Assembly (NCBI GenBank): GCA_045563135.1
Contig: JBJKUL010000001.1
Coordinates: 186,001-250,000, forward strand
DNA from: Actinomarina sp002308095
Lineage (GTDB): Bacteria > Actinomycetota > Acidimicrobiia > Actinomarinales > Actinomarinaceae
DNA length: 64,000 bases
Direction: 5' to 3'
Shown: piece by piece, positions 27,640 through 36,955 of the stretch
Position numbering within the stretch: the stretch's first letter is position 1
How the letters are laid out: each line of letters starts with the position of its first letter
Position numbers and translations under genes: made by a program
Notes under the pieces: generated by a model
Databases searched by the model: none
Seen by the model: the letters and a program-made list of their open reading frames with translations, nothing else
Told to the model about the DNA's origin: nothing

Positions 27640-28911
27640 ATGAATAATTCAAAAATATACGATGTAATTGTTGTAGGAGCAGGTCCTGCTGGCTCAAATA
27701 CAGCGATTTCATATAAGAATTTAAACCCAGAGCTAAATATTGCAATTTTTGATAAATCTCAGTTTCCCCGCGACAAGTCTTGCGGAGATGCAATTGGTCC
27801 GGGGGTTATTAATGCTCTAAAAAGATTTGGCAATGAACATATATTAGATGGTGAACCTGAAGTTGTATCTACTACATTATTTGGGCCAAAAAATATAGGT
27901 ATTCAAAATTATATTCCTGAGGTTCAAAACAAGGAAGATTCAGTCGTATATGTTATTCCAAGGGTCGACCTAGACAATAGAATTTTTGATTTAGCAAAAT
28001 CTTTAGGTGTCGATTCTTACGAAGAATACAGATATATGGGTTTTCAAAGAACTGATGATGAAAAAATTGAAGTAAACTTCAAAAATTCGAATGGAGAGGA
28101 CGAGACCTTTATAACAAATCTATTAGTTGGTGCTGATGGCGCTAATTCAAGAGTGAGGAAAGACTTAGACCTAAATCAAAACACTGACTGGCATAAAGCT
28201 ATCGCCATTAGAGCCTATATCGATAGTCCTAATTATCTTGAGATTTTTAAGGAGAGATCTCTTATGTTTGAAATAAATGTCTCTGCTCTACGAGGTTACG
28301 CTTGGGCATTTCCAAGTAAAGATACATTAATAAATATAGGTATTGGAATGCCACTTAGTTTGTTTAAAAAAGAGAATAAAAATATTAACGAAATGCTTGA
28401 TGATTTTGTAAAAACTTTAGAGAGCAGAGGAGTAATAGTTGAAAATATTCGAATGGAAAAAAGTTACATGCTTCCGTTCGCTTCTTCACGTCCAAGATTA
28501 GCTCACGATATGGTCGCCTTAGTAGGGGATGCGGGATCAATGATAAACCCTATGAGTGGAGAAGGTATTTTTTATGGTATGGAATCTGGTTTCCTACTAG
28601 CTGAGAATACACACAACTTACTTGATAGTACTAAAGATAAAATCAATGAGGGAATACAAAATTATGAAAAAAGCTTCAATAAAAGATTTTCAAAACATTA
28701 TTTAAGTTGTGCTCTTGCAAGACTAGTTTTACAAAGTCCGTTTATGACCCAAAGATTGCTAGCAGTTGCCTCAATAGATCAACACACTATAGATTTTGTG
28801 GTTGAGTTATTGTTCGACGAAGCAAGGTTAACCGTAAAAGAGGTCATTCTTTTAGCAAGCAAGTTTATGACCCCACTTTGGTTACTTAAATCAATAAAAA
28901 CTAGTATTTAA
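27640..28911 (+). CDS. Geranylgeranyl/menaquinone reductase family FAD protein
   Basis: 423 residues, FAD-dependent reductase of the geranylgeranyl reductase family. The dinucleotide fold VVGAGPAGSNTAISYKNLNP, the substrate-side motif FPRDKSCGDAIGPGVINAL, LVGADGANSRVRK and the second FAD motif LVGDAGSMINPMSGEGIFYGMESG are clear. Enzymes of this family reduce isoprenoid double bonds. Placement 75 bases before a nuo operon suggests a role on the menaquinone side chain (MenJ-like), which is inference. Reduction of a geranylgeranyl group is the alternative. ATG at 27640 gives a normal start immediately before the first beta strand. Confidence 0.8.
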   Translation: MNNSKIYDVIVVGAGPAGSNTAISYKNLNPELNIAIFDKSQFPRDKSCGDAIGPGVINALKRFGNEHILDGEPEVVSTTLFGPKNIGIQNYIPEVQNKEDSVVYVIPRVDLDNRIFDLAKSLGVDSYEEYRYMGFQRTDDEKIEVNFKNSNGEDETFITNLLVGADGANSRVRKDLDLNQNTDWHKAIAIRAYIDSPNYLEIFKERSLMFEINVSALRGYAWAFPSKDTLINIGIGMPLSLFKKENKNINEMLDDFVKTLESRGVIVENIRMEKSYMLPFASSRPRLAHDMVALVGDAGSMINPMSGEGIFYGMESGFLLAENTHNLLDSTKDKINEGIQNYEKSFNKRFSKHYLSCALARLVLQSPFMTQRLLAVASIDQHTIDFVVELLFDEARLTVKEVILLASKFMTPLWLLKSIKTSI

Positions 28912-28944
28912 GTATTAGACATTAATCCTGATTTCCTAGTAAAA

Positions 28945-28950
28945 TATAAT
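28945..28950 (+). promoter_or_regulatory. Likely -10 box of the nuoA-N promoter
   Basis: TATAAT, a perfect -10 hexamer, lies 37 bases before the nuoA ATG, directly upstream of the Rex operator. A -35 match at the right distance (TTAATC, 28922-28927) is weak. The nuoA ribosome binding site is AAAGGAGAG at 28976-28984. Confidence 0.5.
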
Positions 28951-28954
28951 TAAC

Positions 28955-28974
28955 TTTGTGAAATCTTTCACAAA
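28955..28974. promoter_or_regulatory. Rex operator upstream of nuoA
   Basis: TTTGTGAAATCTTTCACAAA is a 20-bp inverted repeat with a mismatch only at the centre. It matches the Rex operator core TTGTGAA-N4-TTCACAA known from Streptomyces and other Gram-positives. It starts 4 bases after a TATAAT, so bound Rex would block the transcription start. The rex gene itself is 1.4 kb upstream. Confidence 0.88.
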
Positions 28975-28986
28975 TAAAGGAGAGAC

Positions 28987-29409
28987 ATGGTTGATTGGGT
29001 ACCTATTTTAATAATGCTGATAATAGGCCTCGGCTTTGCCTTAGTTTCCCTTGGTGTAAGTTACTTATTATCACCTAAAAATCCAACTGATGAAAAACTA
29101 GCTCCTTATGAGTGTGGCATTTTTCCTGAAGAAGAGCCTTCACAAAGATTTCCTGTTAAGTTTTACATGGTCGCAATGCTGTACATTGTATTCGATATAG
29201 AGATTATATTTCTCCTTGCATGGGCCACCAGATTTAACGAACTAGGTTGGTATGGAATTTTAGTTATTGCTATTTTTAGTTTCTTTGTACTTGAGACTCT
29301 TTATTACGTATGGAAAAAAGGTGTACTTGATTGGAATACACCAAGAAGAAAGAGATATTTTGAAAAGACGCTGTTTGAGCCAAAAATTGAACCAGAAAAG
29401 GTTGCATAA
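28987..29409 (+). CDS. nuoA: NADH-quinone oxidoreductase subunit A (operon 1)
   Basis: 140 residues, three membrane segments. Conserved NuoA features are LAPYECGIFPEEEPSQRFPVKFYMVAMLYIVFDIEIIFLLAW, where the acidic residues of the last helix (E, D, E) belong to the proton path. First gene of a complete 14-gene operon with ATG preceded by AAAGGAGAG. It overlaps nuoB by one base (TAATG). The paralogue at 56595 is shorter. Confidence 0.95.
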   Translation: MVDWVPILIMLIIGLGFALVSLGVSYLLSPKNPTDEKLAPYECGIFPEEEPSQRFPVKFYMVAMLYIVFDIEIIFLLAWATRFNELGWYGILVIAIFSFFVLETLYYVWKKGVLDWNTPRRKRYFEKTLFEPKIEPEKVA

Positions 29410-29870
29410 TGTACTCTCCTGACAATATTTTTACAACAACTATAGATAAAGCTGTAAGGTGGTCTCGAACACAGTCAATGTGGCCGGTTACATTCGGACT
29501 TGCATGTTGTGCAATTGAGATGATGGCTGCAGGCTCTGCAAAATATGATCTTGCTAGATATGGGATGGAAGTATTTAGAGCTTCTCCTAGACAAGCTGAT
29601 TTAATGATTGTTGCAGGTAGGGTTTCTCAGAAAATGGCACCGGTATTGAGACAAGTTTATGATCAGATGGCTGAACCAAAATGGGTAATTGCTATGGGTG
29701 CATGTTCTTCAACTGGCGGAATGTTTAACAATTATGCCTTAGTACAAGGTGTTGACCATATTGTTCCTGTAGATATATATGTACCAGGTTGCCCTCCCGG
29801 CCCTCAGTCACTTATGCATGGAATACTTACTCTTCATGACAAAATTATGGCTGGAGAAATTAATAGATGA
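29409..29870 (+). CDS. nuoB: NADH-quinone oxidoreductase subunit B (operon 1)
   Basis: 153 residues, carries the terminal 4Fe-4S cluster N2 next to the quinone site. The ligands are in GLACCAIEMMA (adjacent cysteines), MGACSSTGG and VPGCPPGPQ. The segment RASPRQADLMIVAGRVSQKMAPVLRQVYDQM is typical. It overlaps nuoC by 4 bases. Confidence 0.96.
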   Translation: MYSPDNIFTTTIDKAVRWSRTQSMWPVTFGLACCAIEMMAAGSAKYDLARYGMEVFRASPRQADLMIVAGRVSQKMAPVLRQVYDQMAEPKWVIAMGACSSTGGMFNNYALVQGVDHIVPVDIYVPGCPPGPQSLMHGILTLHDKIMAGEINR

Positions 29871-30277
29871 TGGAAACACAACAGGTTGAGGTTAACGAAT
29901 ACCACGAACATATAAAAACATTATTTGATGATGGTTACGAGATGATGGTTGACTTAACGGCTGTTGATTGGTTTAGAAAAAAAGAACCTAGGTTTGAAGT
30001 AGTAGTCAATCTTTTATCACTCTCTAAAAATGAGAGAAAAATGATAAAAGTTAATATTGATGACGAAACTCTTTCTATCCCTTCAATTACAGATATTTAT
30101 CCAGGGGCAAATTTCTACGAGAGAGAAGTTTATGATATGTTCGGAATAATTTTTGAAAACCACCCAGAGCTCACAAGAATTTTAATGCCCGATGATTGGA
30201 TAGGTCATCCACTTAGAAAAGATTATGGGTCAGGAAGAATACCCGTACAGTTTAAGAACGCTCCAAAGGTGGACTAA
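29867..30277 (+). CDS. nuoC: NADH-quinone oxidoreductase subunit C (operon 1)
   Basis: 136 residues, peripheral-arm subunit (30-kDa type). Segment LTAVDWFRKKEPRFEVVVNLLSL and the signature IYPGANFYEREVYDMFGIIFENHPELTRILMPDDWIGHPLRKDY are present. It is shorter than the usual 170-250 residues and shorter than its paralogue at 57435 because the N-terminal part is reduced. Two nearby ATG codons (29867, 29870) are possible. Confidence 0.94.
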   Translation: MMETQQVEVNEYHEHIKTLFDDGYEMMVDLTAVDWFRKKEPRFEVVVNLLSLSKNERKMIKVNIDDETLSIPSITDIYPGANFYEREVYDMFGIIFENHPELTRILMPDDWIGHPLRKDYGSGRIPVQFKNAPKVD

Positions 30278-30279
30278 AA

Positions 30280-31635
30280 ATGGTTAAGAACAAAGAGAAT
30301 TCTGAAGATTTAGAATTTTGGGCTACCAATTCCGAAGAAGGTGGCTGGAATATAGCTTCAACAGATGAAGGTTCTCAAAAAATGAATGAAGAAGAATCTG
30401 ATCAACAACTAAAAATTCAAACTGGTTCTGATGTTGTTGATGACTATTTTGTAGAGGAAGAAACTTCAGAAGATGAAAGAATGATAGTAAATATGGGCCC
30501 TCAACATCCCTCAACCCATGGTGTTTTAAGACTTCAAGTTGAACTAGAAGGTGAAGCAGTAAGAAGAGTAAAGCCTGTTATTGGCTACTTACACACAGGT
30601 ATGGAAAAAACAGGTGAAGAGCTAACTTACCTTCAGGGCCCAACAAACACGACAAGAATGGATTACTTGTCCCCATTCTTTAATGAACTTGTATTTTCTC
30701 TAACTACTGAAAAACTTTTAGACATCGAAGTCCCCGCAAGAGCCCAAACTATCAGAATTTTAATGACTGAATTAAATAGAGTTTCATCCCATTTAGTTGC
30801 CTTAGCCACGGGTGGAATGGATATTGGTGCCTTATCAATGATGATATTTGGATTTAGGGAGAGAGAGTTAATCCTAAATTTTTTTGAAAAAACTACTGGT
30901 TTAAGAATGAATCATAACTACATCAGACCAGGTGGAGTTGCAGCGGACCTTCCTGACGATTGGCAAAAAGATGTAAAAGAAATATTAAAGGTTATACCAG
31001 AAAAGCTTAAAGATTATGATGAAATGCTGTTAGATAATCCAATCTGGCAGGGACGATTACAAAACGTTGGCATATTGACGACTGAAGAATGTCTGGCTTA
31101 CGGCATCACTGGCCCAAGCATTAGAGCTGCCGGTTATGGTTGGGATCTTAGAAAAATGCAGCCTTATTCTGGAATAGAGAAATTTGATTTTAATGTTCCT
31201 GTTCTGCAAGAGAGTGATGTTTTTGCACGATGGAGAATTAAAGTATTAGAAATACTAGAAAGTCTTAAGATTGTTGAACAAGCTATGAACAGTATGCCTA
31301 AAGGGCCATATAAAATTCAGGATAAGAAAGTCACACCACCACCTAGAAAAAGATTAGATGAATCAATGGAAGCTTTAATACATCATTTCAAAATATATAC
31401 AGAAGGATTCAAGGTTCCAGAGGGTGAAGCGTATGTTGCAGTAGAGTCTCCCAGAGGAGAGCTTGGCTGCTATATAGTTTCTGATGGATCTTCTAAACCA
31501 TATAGAATGCATGTAAGAGGTCCATCTTTTTGCAACCTCCAAGCATTACCTGTGGTGATGGCTGATAGTCCAATAGCAGATGCCGTTGCAGCGATTGCAT
31601 CTTTAGATCCTGTAATTGGAGATGTTGATAGATGA
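30280..31635 (+). CDS. nuoD: NADH-quinone oxidoreductase subunit D (operon 1)
   Basis: 451 residues, 49-kDa subunit forming the quinone cavity with NuoB. An unusual acidic extension of about 65 residues precedes the family start MIVNMGPQHPSTHGVLRLQVELEGE. HTGMEKTGEELTY, GGMDIGALSMMIFGFRERE, GPSIRAAGYGWDLRK and the C-terminal DPVIGDVDR are conserved. The paralogue at 57990 lacks this long extension. Overlap with nuoE is 4 bases. Confidence 0.95.
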   Translation: MVKNKENSEDLEFWATNSEEGGWNIASTDEGSQKMNEEESDQQLKIQTGSDVVDDYFVEEETSEDERMIVNMGPQHPSTHGVLRLQVELEGEAVRRVKPVIGYLHTGMEKTGEELTYLQGPTNTTRMDYLSPFFNELVFSLTTEKLLDIEVPARAQTIRILMTELNRVSSHLVALATGGMDIGALSMMIFGFRERELILNFFEKTTGLRMNHNYIRPGGVAADLPDDWQKDVKEILKVIPEKLKDYDEMLLDNPIWQGRLQNVGILTTEECLAYGITGPSIRAAGYGWDLRKMQPYSGIEKFDFNVPVLQESDVFARWRIKVLEILESLKIVEQAMNSMPKGPYKIQDKKVTPPPRKRLDESMEALIHHFKIYTEGFKVPEGEAYVAVESPRGELGCYIVSDGSSKPYRMHVRGPSFCNLQALPVVMADSPIADAVAAIASLDPVIGDVDR

Positions 31636-32246
31636 GTTGGGAAAAAGATAGAATAGCGAAAGCTAAAGAAATAATTGAAATGTATCCTCAAAAAAGGTCA
31701 GCATTAGGACCTCTTTTATATCTTGCTCTTGATAAAGACGGATATATTTCTAACGAATCAATCGTAGAAATAAGCAGCCTAATAGGAATAACAGAGGTTC
31801 AAGTTCAATCTGTTGCATCTTTTTATTCAATGTATAAACAAGAACCAACTGGTAAATATTTATTAAGTGTATGTAAATCAATTTCCTGTGAAATTAGTAA
31901 TTCAAGTGATGTAATTACTAAAGTCAAAGAATTTACAAATTTAAGTAACAATGAAACTGATGAGGAAGGATTATTTACTTATGAGTCAGTTGAGTGTATC
32001 GGAGCTTGTGGTGGAGCTCCTGCTATTCAGATCAATTATGAAACAGTTGAGGGATTAACCCCTGAAAAAGCTGTAGATCTATGTAAATGGTTAAAAGAAG
32101 AGCAGCCAAAAGTAATAGTTGCTGATGAGCTCCAATTAAAATTTGGTGGACAGAAGTCTTTCGATTGGGCTATTGAAGATAACAGTGGCTCATCGAGTCC
32201 TGTTCCAGGATTTCAAACATATGAGATGCAAGAGGATATTCAGTGA
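31632..32246 (+). CDS. nuoE: NADH-quinone oxidoreductase subunit E (operon 1)
   Basis: 204 residues, thioredoxin-fold subunit of the NADH-oxidising module with 2Fe-2S cluster N1a. The cluster ligands are SVCKSISC (C-x4-C) and VECIGACGGAP (C-x3-C). The N-terminal helical region contains GPLLYLALDKDGYISNESIVEIS. The second complex I operon has no counterpart of this gene. Confidence 0.94.
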   Translation: MSWEKDRIAKAKEIIEMYPQKRSALGPLLYLALDKDGYISNESIVEISSLIGITEVQVQSVASFYSMYKQEPTGKYLLSVCKSISCEISNSSDVITKVKEFTNLSNNETDEEGLFTYESVECIGACGGAPAIQINYETVEGLTPEKAVDLCKWLKEEQPKVIVADELQLKFGGQKSFDWAIEDNSGSSSPVPGFQTYEMQEDIQ

Positions 32247-33535
32247 AAGAGACAATTTTATTAACAAAACACATGAGAGAAAATCCCGAAGAAAGTCATT
32301 TATTGAAATCGTATGAGAAAAATGGTGGGTATAAAGGTGCAAAAAAAGTTTTGAAGTCGGGATCACCTGAATCGGTTATTGAAGAAATCAAGAGTTCTAA
32401 CATAAGAGGTAGAGGTGGGGCAGGATTTCCAACAGGTGTAAAGTGGGGGTTCTTAGCTGAGGATGAGGAAAGATATTTAGTTATCAATGCAGATGAATCA
32501 GAACCCGGAACTTTTAAAGACAGGATACTGTTAGAAAGAGACCCCCATCAATTAATTGAAGGTATGATAATTACCTGTTTTGCTGCAAACATTTCAAAGG
32601 CTTTTATATACATAAGGGGAGAATATGCAAAACCTGCAAGAAGAGTTCAAAATGCAGTTGAACAAGCATATGAAAAAGGATATTTAGGAAAAAATATTTT
32701 TGGATCCGCTATGGACCTAGATATCGTTGTGCATTTAGGTGCTGGTGCATATATATGTGGTGAAGAAACAGCCTTATTAAATTCTCTTGAAGGTAGAAGA
32801 GGAGAACCAAGGTTAAAACCTCCATTTTTTCCAGCGGTTAAAGGGTTATACAATAAGCCAACTTTAGTTAACAATGTAGAAACCATCTCATCCGTACCTT
32901 GGATAATGAATAACTCAGGAAAAGATTATGCAAGTTTAGGAGTAGAAGGTTCTACTGGAACAAGAATTTTTAGCCTCTCGGGACATATCAATAACCCTGG
33001 TAATTACGAAATAGAGATGGGATCTTCATTTGGAGAATTTGTTGAGAGCTTAGGTAAAGGCGTTAGAAATAAAAAATCAATTAAAGCATACATACCTGGG
33101 GGAGCTTCTGCTCCTTGGCTTAGGGGTGATCAATTGGATGTGAAGATGACAATTGATGATGTAGCAAATGAAGGTTCAATGCTTGGGTCTGGTGCCGTTG
33201 TGATGATGGATGAGGACACAAATTTATTATTAGCTGCGAAAAGTTTAGTTAGCTTTTTTGCTCACGAATCTTGTGGACAGTGTACTCCTTGTAGAGAAGG
33301 AACAACATGGCTTGAAAATATACTGGACAGAATCGCATCAGGAAGAGGTAGATTATCTGATATTGATTTGTTACTAGATGTTTGTGACAATATTTCTCCA
33401 GGGCTTACCTGGCCTCCAAAAATGACAACAATATGTCCGTTGGGACCATCTGCAACAGCATCAATTGTCTCCTTAATGAAAGACTTTAGATCAGAAGTAG
33501 AAATATTACTTCCTAAGAAAGTGGTTCTAAGTTGA
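32243..33535 (+). CDS. nuoF: NADH-quinone oxidoreductase subunit F (operon 1)
   Basis: 430 residues from a GTG start. It binds NADH, FMN and cluster N3. IRGRGGAGFPTGVKWGF is the glycine-rich NADH/FMN site, GAGAYICGEETALLNSLEG the FMN region, and ESCGQCTPCREGT plus a later cysteine in TTICPLGPSATA bind the 4Fe-4S cluster. A NADH site here shows that complex 1 is a true NADH dehydrogenase. Overlaps nuoE and nuoG by 4 bases. Confidence 0.96.
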   Translation: MKETILLTKHMRENPEESHLLKSYEKNGGYKGAKKVLKSGSPESVIEEIKSSNIRGRGGAGFPTGVKWGFLAEDEERYLVINADESEPGTFKDRILLERDPHQLIEGMIITCFAANISKAFIYIRGEYAKPARRVQNAVEQAYEKGYLGKNIFGSAMDLDIVVHLGAGAYICGEETALLNSLEGRRGEPRLKPPFFPAVKGLYNKPTLVNNVETISSVPWIMNNSGKDYASLGVEGSTGTRIFSLSGHINNPGNYEIEMGSSFGEFVESLGKGVRNKKSIKAYIPGGASAPWLRGDQLDVKMTIDDVANEGSMLGSGAVVMMDEDTNLLLAAKSLVSFFAHESCGQCTPCREGTTWLENILDRIASGRGRLSDIDLLLDVCDNISPGLTWPPKMTTICPLGPSATASIVSLMKDFRSEVEILLPKKVVLS

Positions 33536-35865
33536 CCGAAAAAATAACTTTTACAGTAGACGGAAAAGAGCTTGAAGGAAAGCAGGGACAATTACTTATT
33601 GAAGCATGTGAAGACTCAGGTGTACACATACCAAGATTCTGCTGGCATAAAAGATTAGACCCTGTAGGAATGTGCCGTATGTGTCTTGTAGAAATTGAAA
33701 CACCTAGAGGAAAGGCATTAGTACCATCCTGTACAACTGAGGTGACTGAAGAATTAGTTGTTGAGACGGAATCTGAAACTGTCAAAAAAGCTCAAGAGGG
33801 TGTTTTAGAGTTTTTGCTTATTAACCATCCTCTGGATTGCCCAATTTGCGATAAGGCAGGAGAGTGTCCTCTTCAAGATCAAACAATGGCGTATGGTCCA
33901 GGAGAATCTAGGTTTATTGAAGAGAAGAGACACTTTGAAAAACCAATCCCTGTATCAGATATAGTTCTACTTGATAGAGAAAGATGTATTCTTTGTGCGA
34001 GGTGTACTAGATTTTCTGATGAGATTTCAGGAGATCCATTGATTGAATTTATTCAACGAGGAAACAAAACACAAGTTAATACGTTTCCTGATGAGCCATT
34101 TAAATCATATTTTTCCGGTAATACAGTTCAAATTTGTCCTGTTGGGGCATTAACAGCTACTAGTTATAGGTTTAAAGCAAGACCTTGGGACTTGAAAAAA
34201 GTATCTTCTACCTGTAATTGTTGTTCTCTTGGGTGTTCTGTAGAGCTAAATGTCTCTCAAAATAAAATGTTAAGAATACTTGGAGAAGATAATGAATTTA
34301 CAAACCAAGGATGGCTATCAGATAAGGGTAGATACAATTTTGAGTATTTGCACTCAGAAAATAGATTGACAAGTATTAAATCAAAAGAAGACAATATTTT
34401 TAAAGATATCAGTTTTGTAGAGGCTACTGAAAAACTTAAAAGTAAAATTGAAGAACTTAAGAATCCTGATATCAAATTTATTGTTGGGCCTAACAGTACA
34501 AATGAAGAGTATTTTGTAATTAATAAATTTGCAAATTTAATGAATAGAAATGAATTCCTAAGTAAAGATAAATCTAATGTATATTTTTCTGATGACCATG
34601 TATTTAATGGGTACTTTGGAGAAGGTTATGAGAATGCTGCCTTTGAGGACCTTGACAATTCAGACGCAATAGTCGTTTGGTCAGAAGATATAAAAGACAA
34701 TATACCAGTTTTATTTCTAAGATTAAAAAAAGCTGTTAAAAATGGAGTTAAATTAGTTGTACTCGGGCATACTAACACATCATTAGAAAGCCTCGCAGAC
34801 TTATATCTTGGAGAAGAAGTTATTTCCAATAATTTTGAATTAAAAACAAACCTTGGAAATATAAAAGAATTTCAAAATATCATTGAAAACAAAAAAGTTA
34901 CCGCAATTATTGGAAAATCAACTCCTATTCAGCAAAAGAAATCTCTCGACATGCTAGTTGACCATCTTCAAAAACACTCTCAAGCTAAATTTCTAAACTG
35001 CTTTACAAAAGCAAATACTTTTGGTGCTTTACAGCAAATAGATCAAATAAAAGGTTTGAATGAATTTTGTAACGAGTACTTAGAGTCTAATTCGAATATT
35101 GTTTTTACAATCGGTGCAAACCCTGTGAACGGATCATATTTTAGTTCTAACATCCAAGATATTCTGAAAAAAGCCGATTACGTTGTTTCCCTAGATATTT
35201 TCATAAATGAAACAACAGAATTAGCTGACCTCATTTTGCCTACTACTTCTTATGGAGAAAAAGAAGGAACTATGACAAATATGGAAATGAGAGTACTTAA
35301 ACAAAATAAAATTCTACCTGATCCTGGATCCGTATTGTCTGAATGGGAATATCTCATAATGGTTGCTAAATCTCTCGGTAAAGAGATTAATTTTGACAAT
35401 GCATATGAAATTAACAAAGCATTATGCGCTGAACTTGGCAACGAAAACCTAGTTCCCTCCTTTGACAACCTCAACAAACCCTCTAATCTCTTTGGAATCA
35501 TAAGCAACAAAGAGATTGATATCAATATTACAGACTTAGAACAAAAAGATTTATCAATGCTGATGGTTAAGCGTTTATATGGTGATTCAAGCACTCAAAT
35601 CAATTCTCCTTCCATATCAATGTTGGGTTCAGAGAGATTTATTGAGTTGAACTCAAATACACTAGAAAAGTATGGAGTTAAATCTAAATTTGCAAACCTA
35701 ACTCAAAATCAAAATTCTATTTTTGTAAATATTAAGTTAAATAATCATTTACCGGACGATATAGTCGTAGTTCCAATAAACAGAAGAGGTTTTGAGAATC
35801 TTGACCCTACAAAAGATTTCGACATAAAAGAAGCAAAAAATATGAAGGAATTAAGTGTCAATTGA
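33532..35865 (+). CDS. nuoG: NADH-quinone oxidoreductase subunit G (operon 1)
   Basis: 777 residues from a TTG start. The N-terminal 2Fe-2S domain has CWHKRLDPVGMCRMC and a later cysteine in VPSCTTEV. The His-ligated N5 and N4 region has HPLDCPICDKAGECPLQDQ and CILCARCTRF. A further cluster region has C228, C231 and C235 (CNCCSLGC), but the position usually filled by the fourth cysteine (WxCDKGR) is serine 263 here. A molybdopterin-type oxidoreductase domain, without Mo ligand function in complex I, forms the rest. Overlaps nuoF by 4 and nuoH by 11 bases. Confidence 0.94.
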   Translation: MTEKITFTVDGKELEGKQGQLLIEACEDSGVHIPRFCWHKRLDPVGMCRMCLVEIETPRGKALVPSCTTEVTEELVVETESETVKKAQEGVLEFLLINHPLDCPICDKAGECPLQDQTMAYGPGESRFIEEKRHFEKPIPVSDIVLLDRERCILCARCTRFSDEISGDPLIEFIQRGNKTQVNTFPDEPFKSYFSGNTVQICPVGALTATSYRFKARPWDLKKVSSTCNCCSLGCSVELNVSQNKMLRILGEDNEFTNQGWLSDKGRYNFEYLHSENRLTSIKSKEDNIFKDISFVEATEKLKSKIEELKNPDIKFIVGPNSTNEEYFVINKFANLMNRNEFLSKDKSNVYFSDDHVFNGYFGEGYENAAFEDLDNSDAIVVWSEDIKDNIPVLFLRLKKAVKNGVKLVVLGHTNTSLESLADLYLGEEVISNNFELKTNLGNIKEFQNIIENKKVTAIIGKSTPIQQKKSLDMLVDHLQKHSQAKFLNCFTKANTFGALQQIDQIKGLNEFCNEYLESNSNIVFTIGANPVNGSYFSSNIQDILKKADYVVSLDIFINETTELADLILPTTSYGEKEGTMTNMEMRVLKQNKILPDPGSVLSEWEYLIMVAKSLGKEINFDNAYEINKALCAELGNENLVPSFDNLNKPSNLFGIISNKEIDINITDLEQKDLSMLMVKRLYGDSSTQINSPSISMLGSERFIELNSNTLEKYGVKSKFANLTQNQNSIFVNIKLNNHLPDDIVVVPINRRGFENLDPTKDFDIKEAKNMKELSVN

Positions 35866-36952
35866 TTTAATTATCGGATTAACCAAGGCTTTCTTAATTT
35901 TGGGTCTTCTATTAACGAACACAATATTACTTATATGGCTTGAAAGAAAATTGGTAGCTGGGATGCAATCAAGAGTTGGACCAGATAGAGCAGGCCCCTT
36001 TGGTATATTGCAAACAGTAGCTGATGCAGTTAAGTTACTTCTTAAGGAGCAAATTCTTCCCTTAAAAGCTGATAGAGCAATGTATCTGTTAGCGCCCATT
36101 CTTGCATTGGTACCTTCCTTTTTAATCTTTATGATCATCCCACTGGGTCCAAGTTTTGATATTGAAATTCAGGGCGAGAATGTAACAGTTGATTTAGTTG
36201 GAGCAAACATAAATGTAGGAGTTCTATTTTTCTTAGCGCTTTCATCAATAGCTGTATATAGTGTTGTGCTTGCAGGTTGGTCATCAGGATCAAAATATCC
36301 ACTTCTTGGTGGAGTAAGAGCTTCAGCACAAATGATTTCTTATGAAGCGGCCATGGGTCTAGCTTTAGTTCCAGTTATACTTTATTCGGGTTCAATGTCT
36401 ATGACAGATATTGTTCAAAGTCAGTCAGGTTTTCTCTCAAGCCCAATACCATTATTAGATTCAATTGTTGGTTTTATTCCAAAGTGGAATATATTTCCAC
36501 AATTTGTTGCATTTGCTATATTTTTTGTTGCTTCGGTGGCTGAGGTAAACAGAGCCCCTTTTGATTTAGTTGAAGCCGAACAGGAATTAGTTGGAGGATT
36601 TCATACTGAGTATTCAGGATTTCGATTTGCTATGTTCTTTCTAGCTGAATACATAAATATGTTTAATATGTGCGCCATAACAGCAACATTCTTTTTAGGT
36701 GGATGGCTAGGACCGACATTTTCTGGATTTCTTCCTCCAATTATCTCAGCTTTTATGCCTGCAGTTTGGCTTGGAATTAAAACTTTTTCATTATTATTTA
36801 TTTATGTATGGATAAGGGCAACTTTACCAAGGTTGAGATATGATCAATTGATGGAATTAGGATGGAAGAGATTAATTCCGATTTCACTAATTTGGCTGAT
36901 TTTATCTTCAATTGTTTTAGGTGTTAGAGAATTTGGTTTACCGTGGAGTTAG
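35855..36952 (+). CDS. nuoH: NADH-quinone oxidoreductase subunit H (operon 1)
   Basis: 365 residues from a GTG start inside the end of nuoG. About eight membrane helices. WLERKLVAGMQSRVGPDRAGPFGILQTVADAVKLLLKE and AEVNRAPFDLVEAEQELVGGFHTEYSGFRFAMFFLAEY are the NuoH signatures with the acidic residues of the quinone entry and E-channel. The gene ends just before nuoI. Confidence 0.95.
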   Translation: MSIDLIIGLTKAFLILGLLLTNTILLIWLERKLVAGMQSRVGPDRAGPFGILQTVADAVKLLLKEQILPLKADRAMYLLAPILALVPSFLIFMIIPLGPSFDIEIQGENVTVDLVGANINVGVLFFLALSSIAVYSVVLAGWSSGSKYPLLGGVRASAQMISYEAAMGLALVPVILYSGSMSMTDIVQSQSGFLSSPIPLLDSIVGFIPKWNIFPQFVAFAIFFVASVAEVNRAPFDLVEAEQELVGGFHTEYSGFRFAMFFLAEYINMFNMCAITATFFLGGWLGPTFSGFLPPIISAFMPAVWLGIKTFSLLFIYVWIRATLPRLRYDQLMELGWKRLIPISLIWLILSSIVLGVREFGLPWS

Positions 36953-36955
36953 ACA

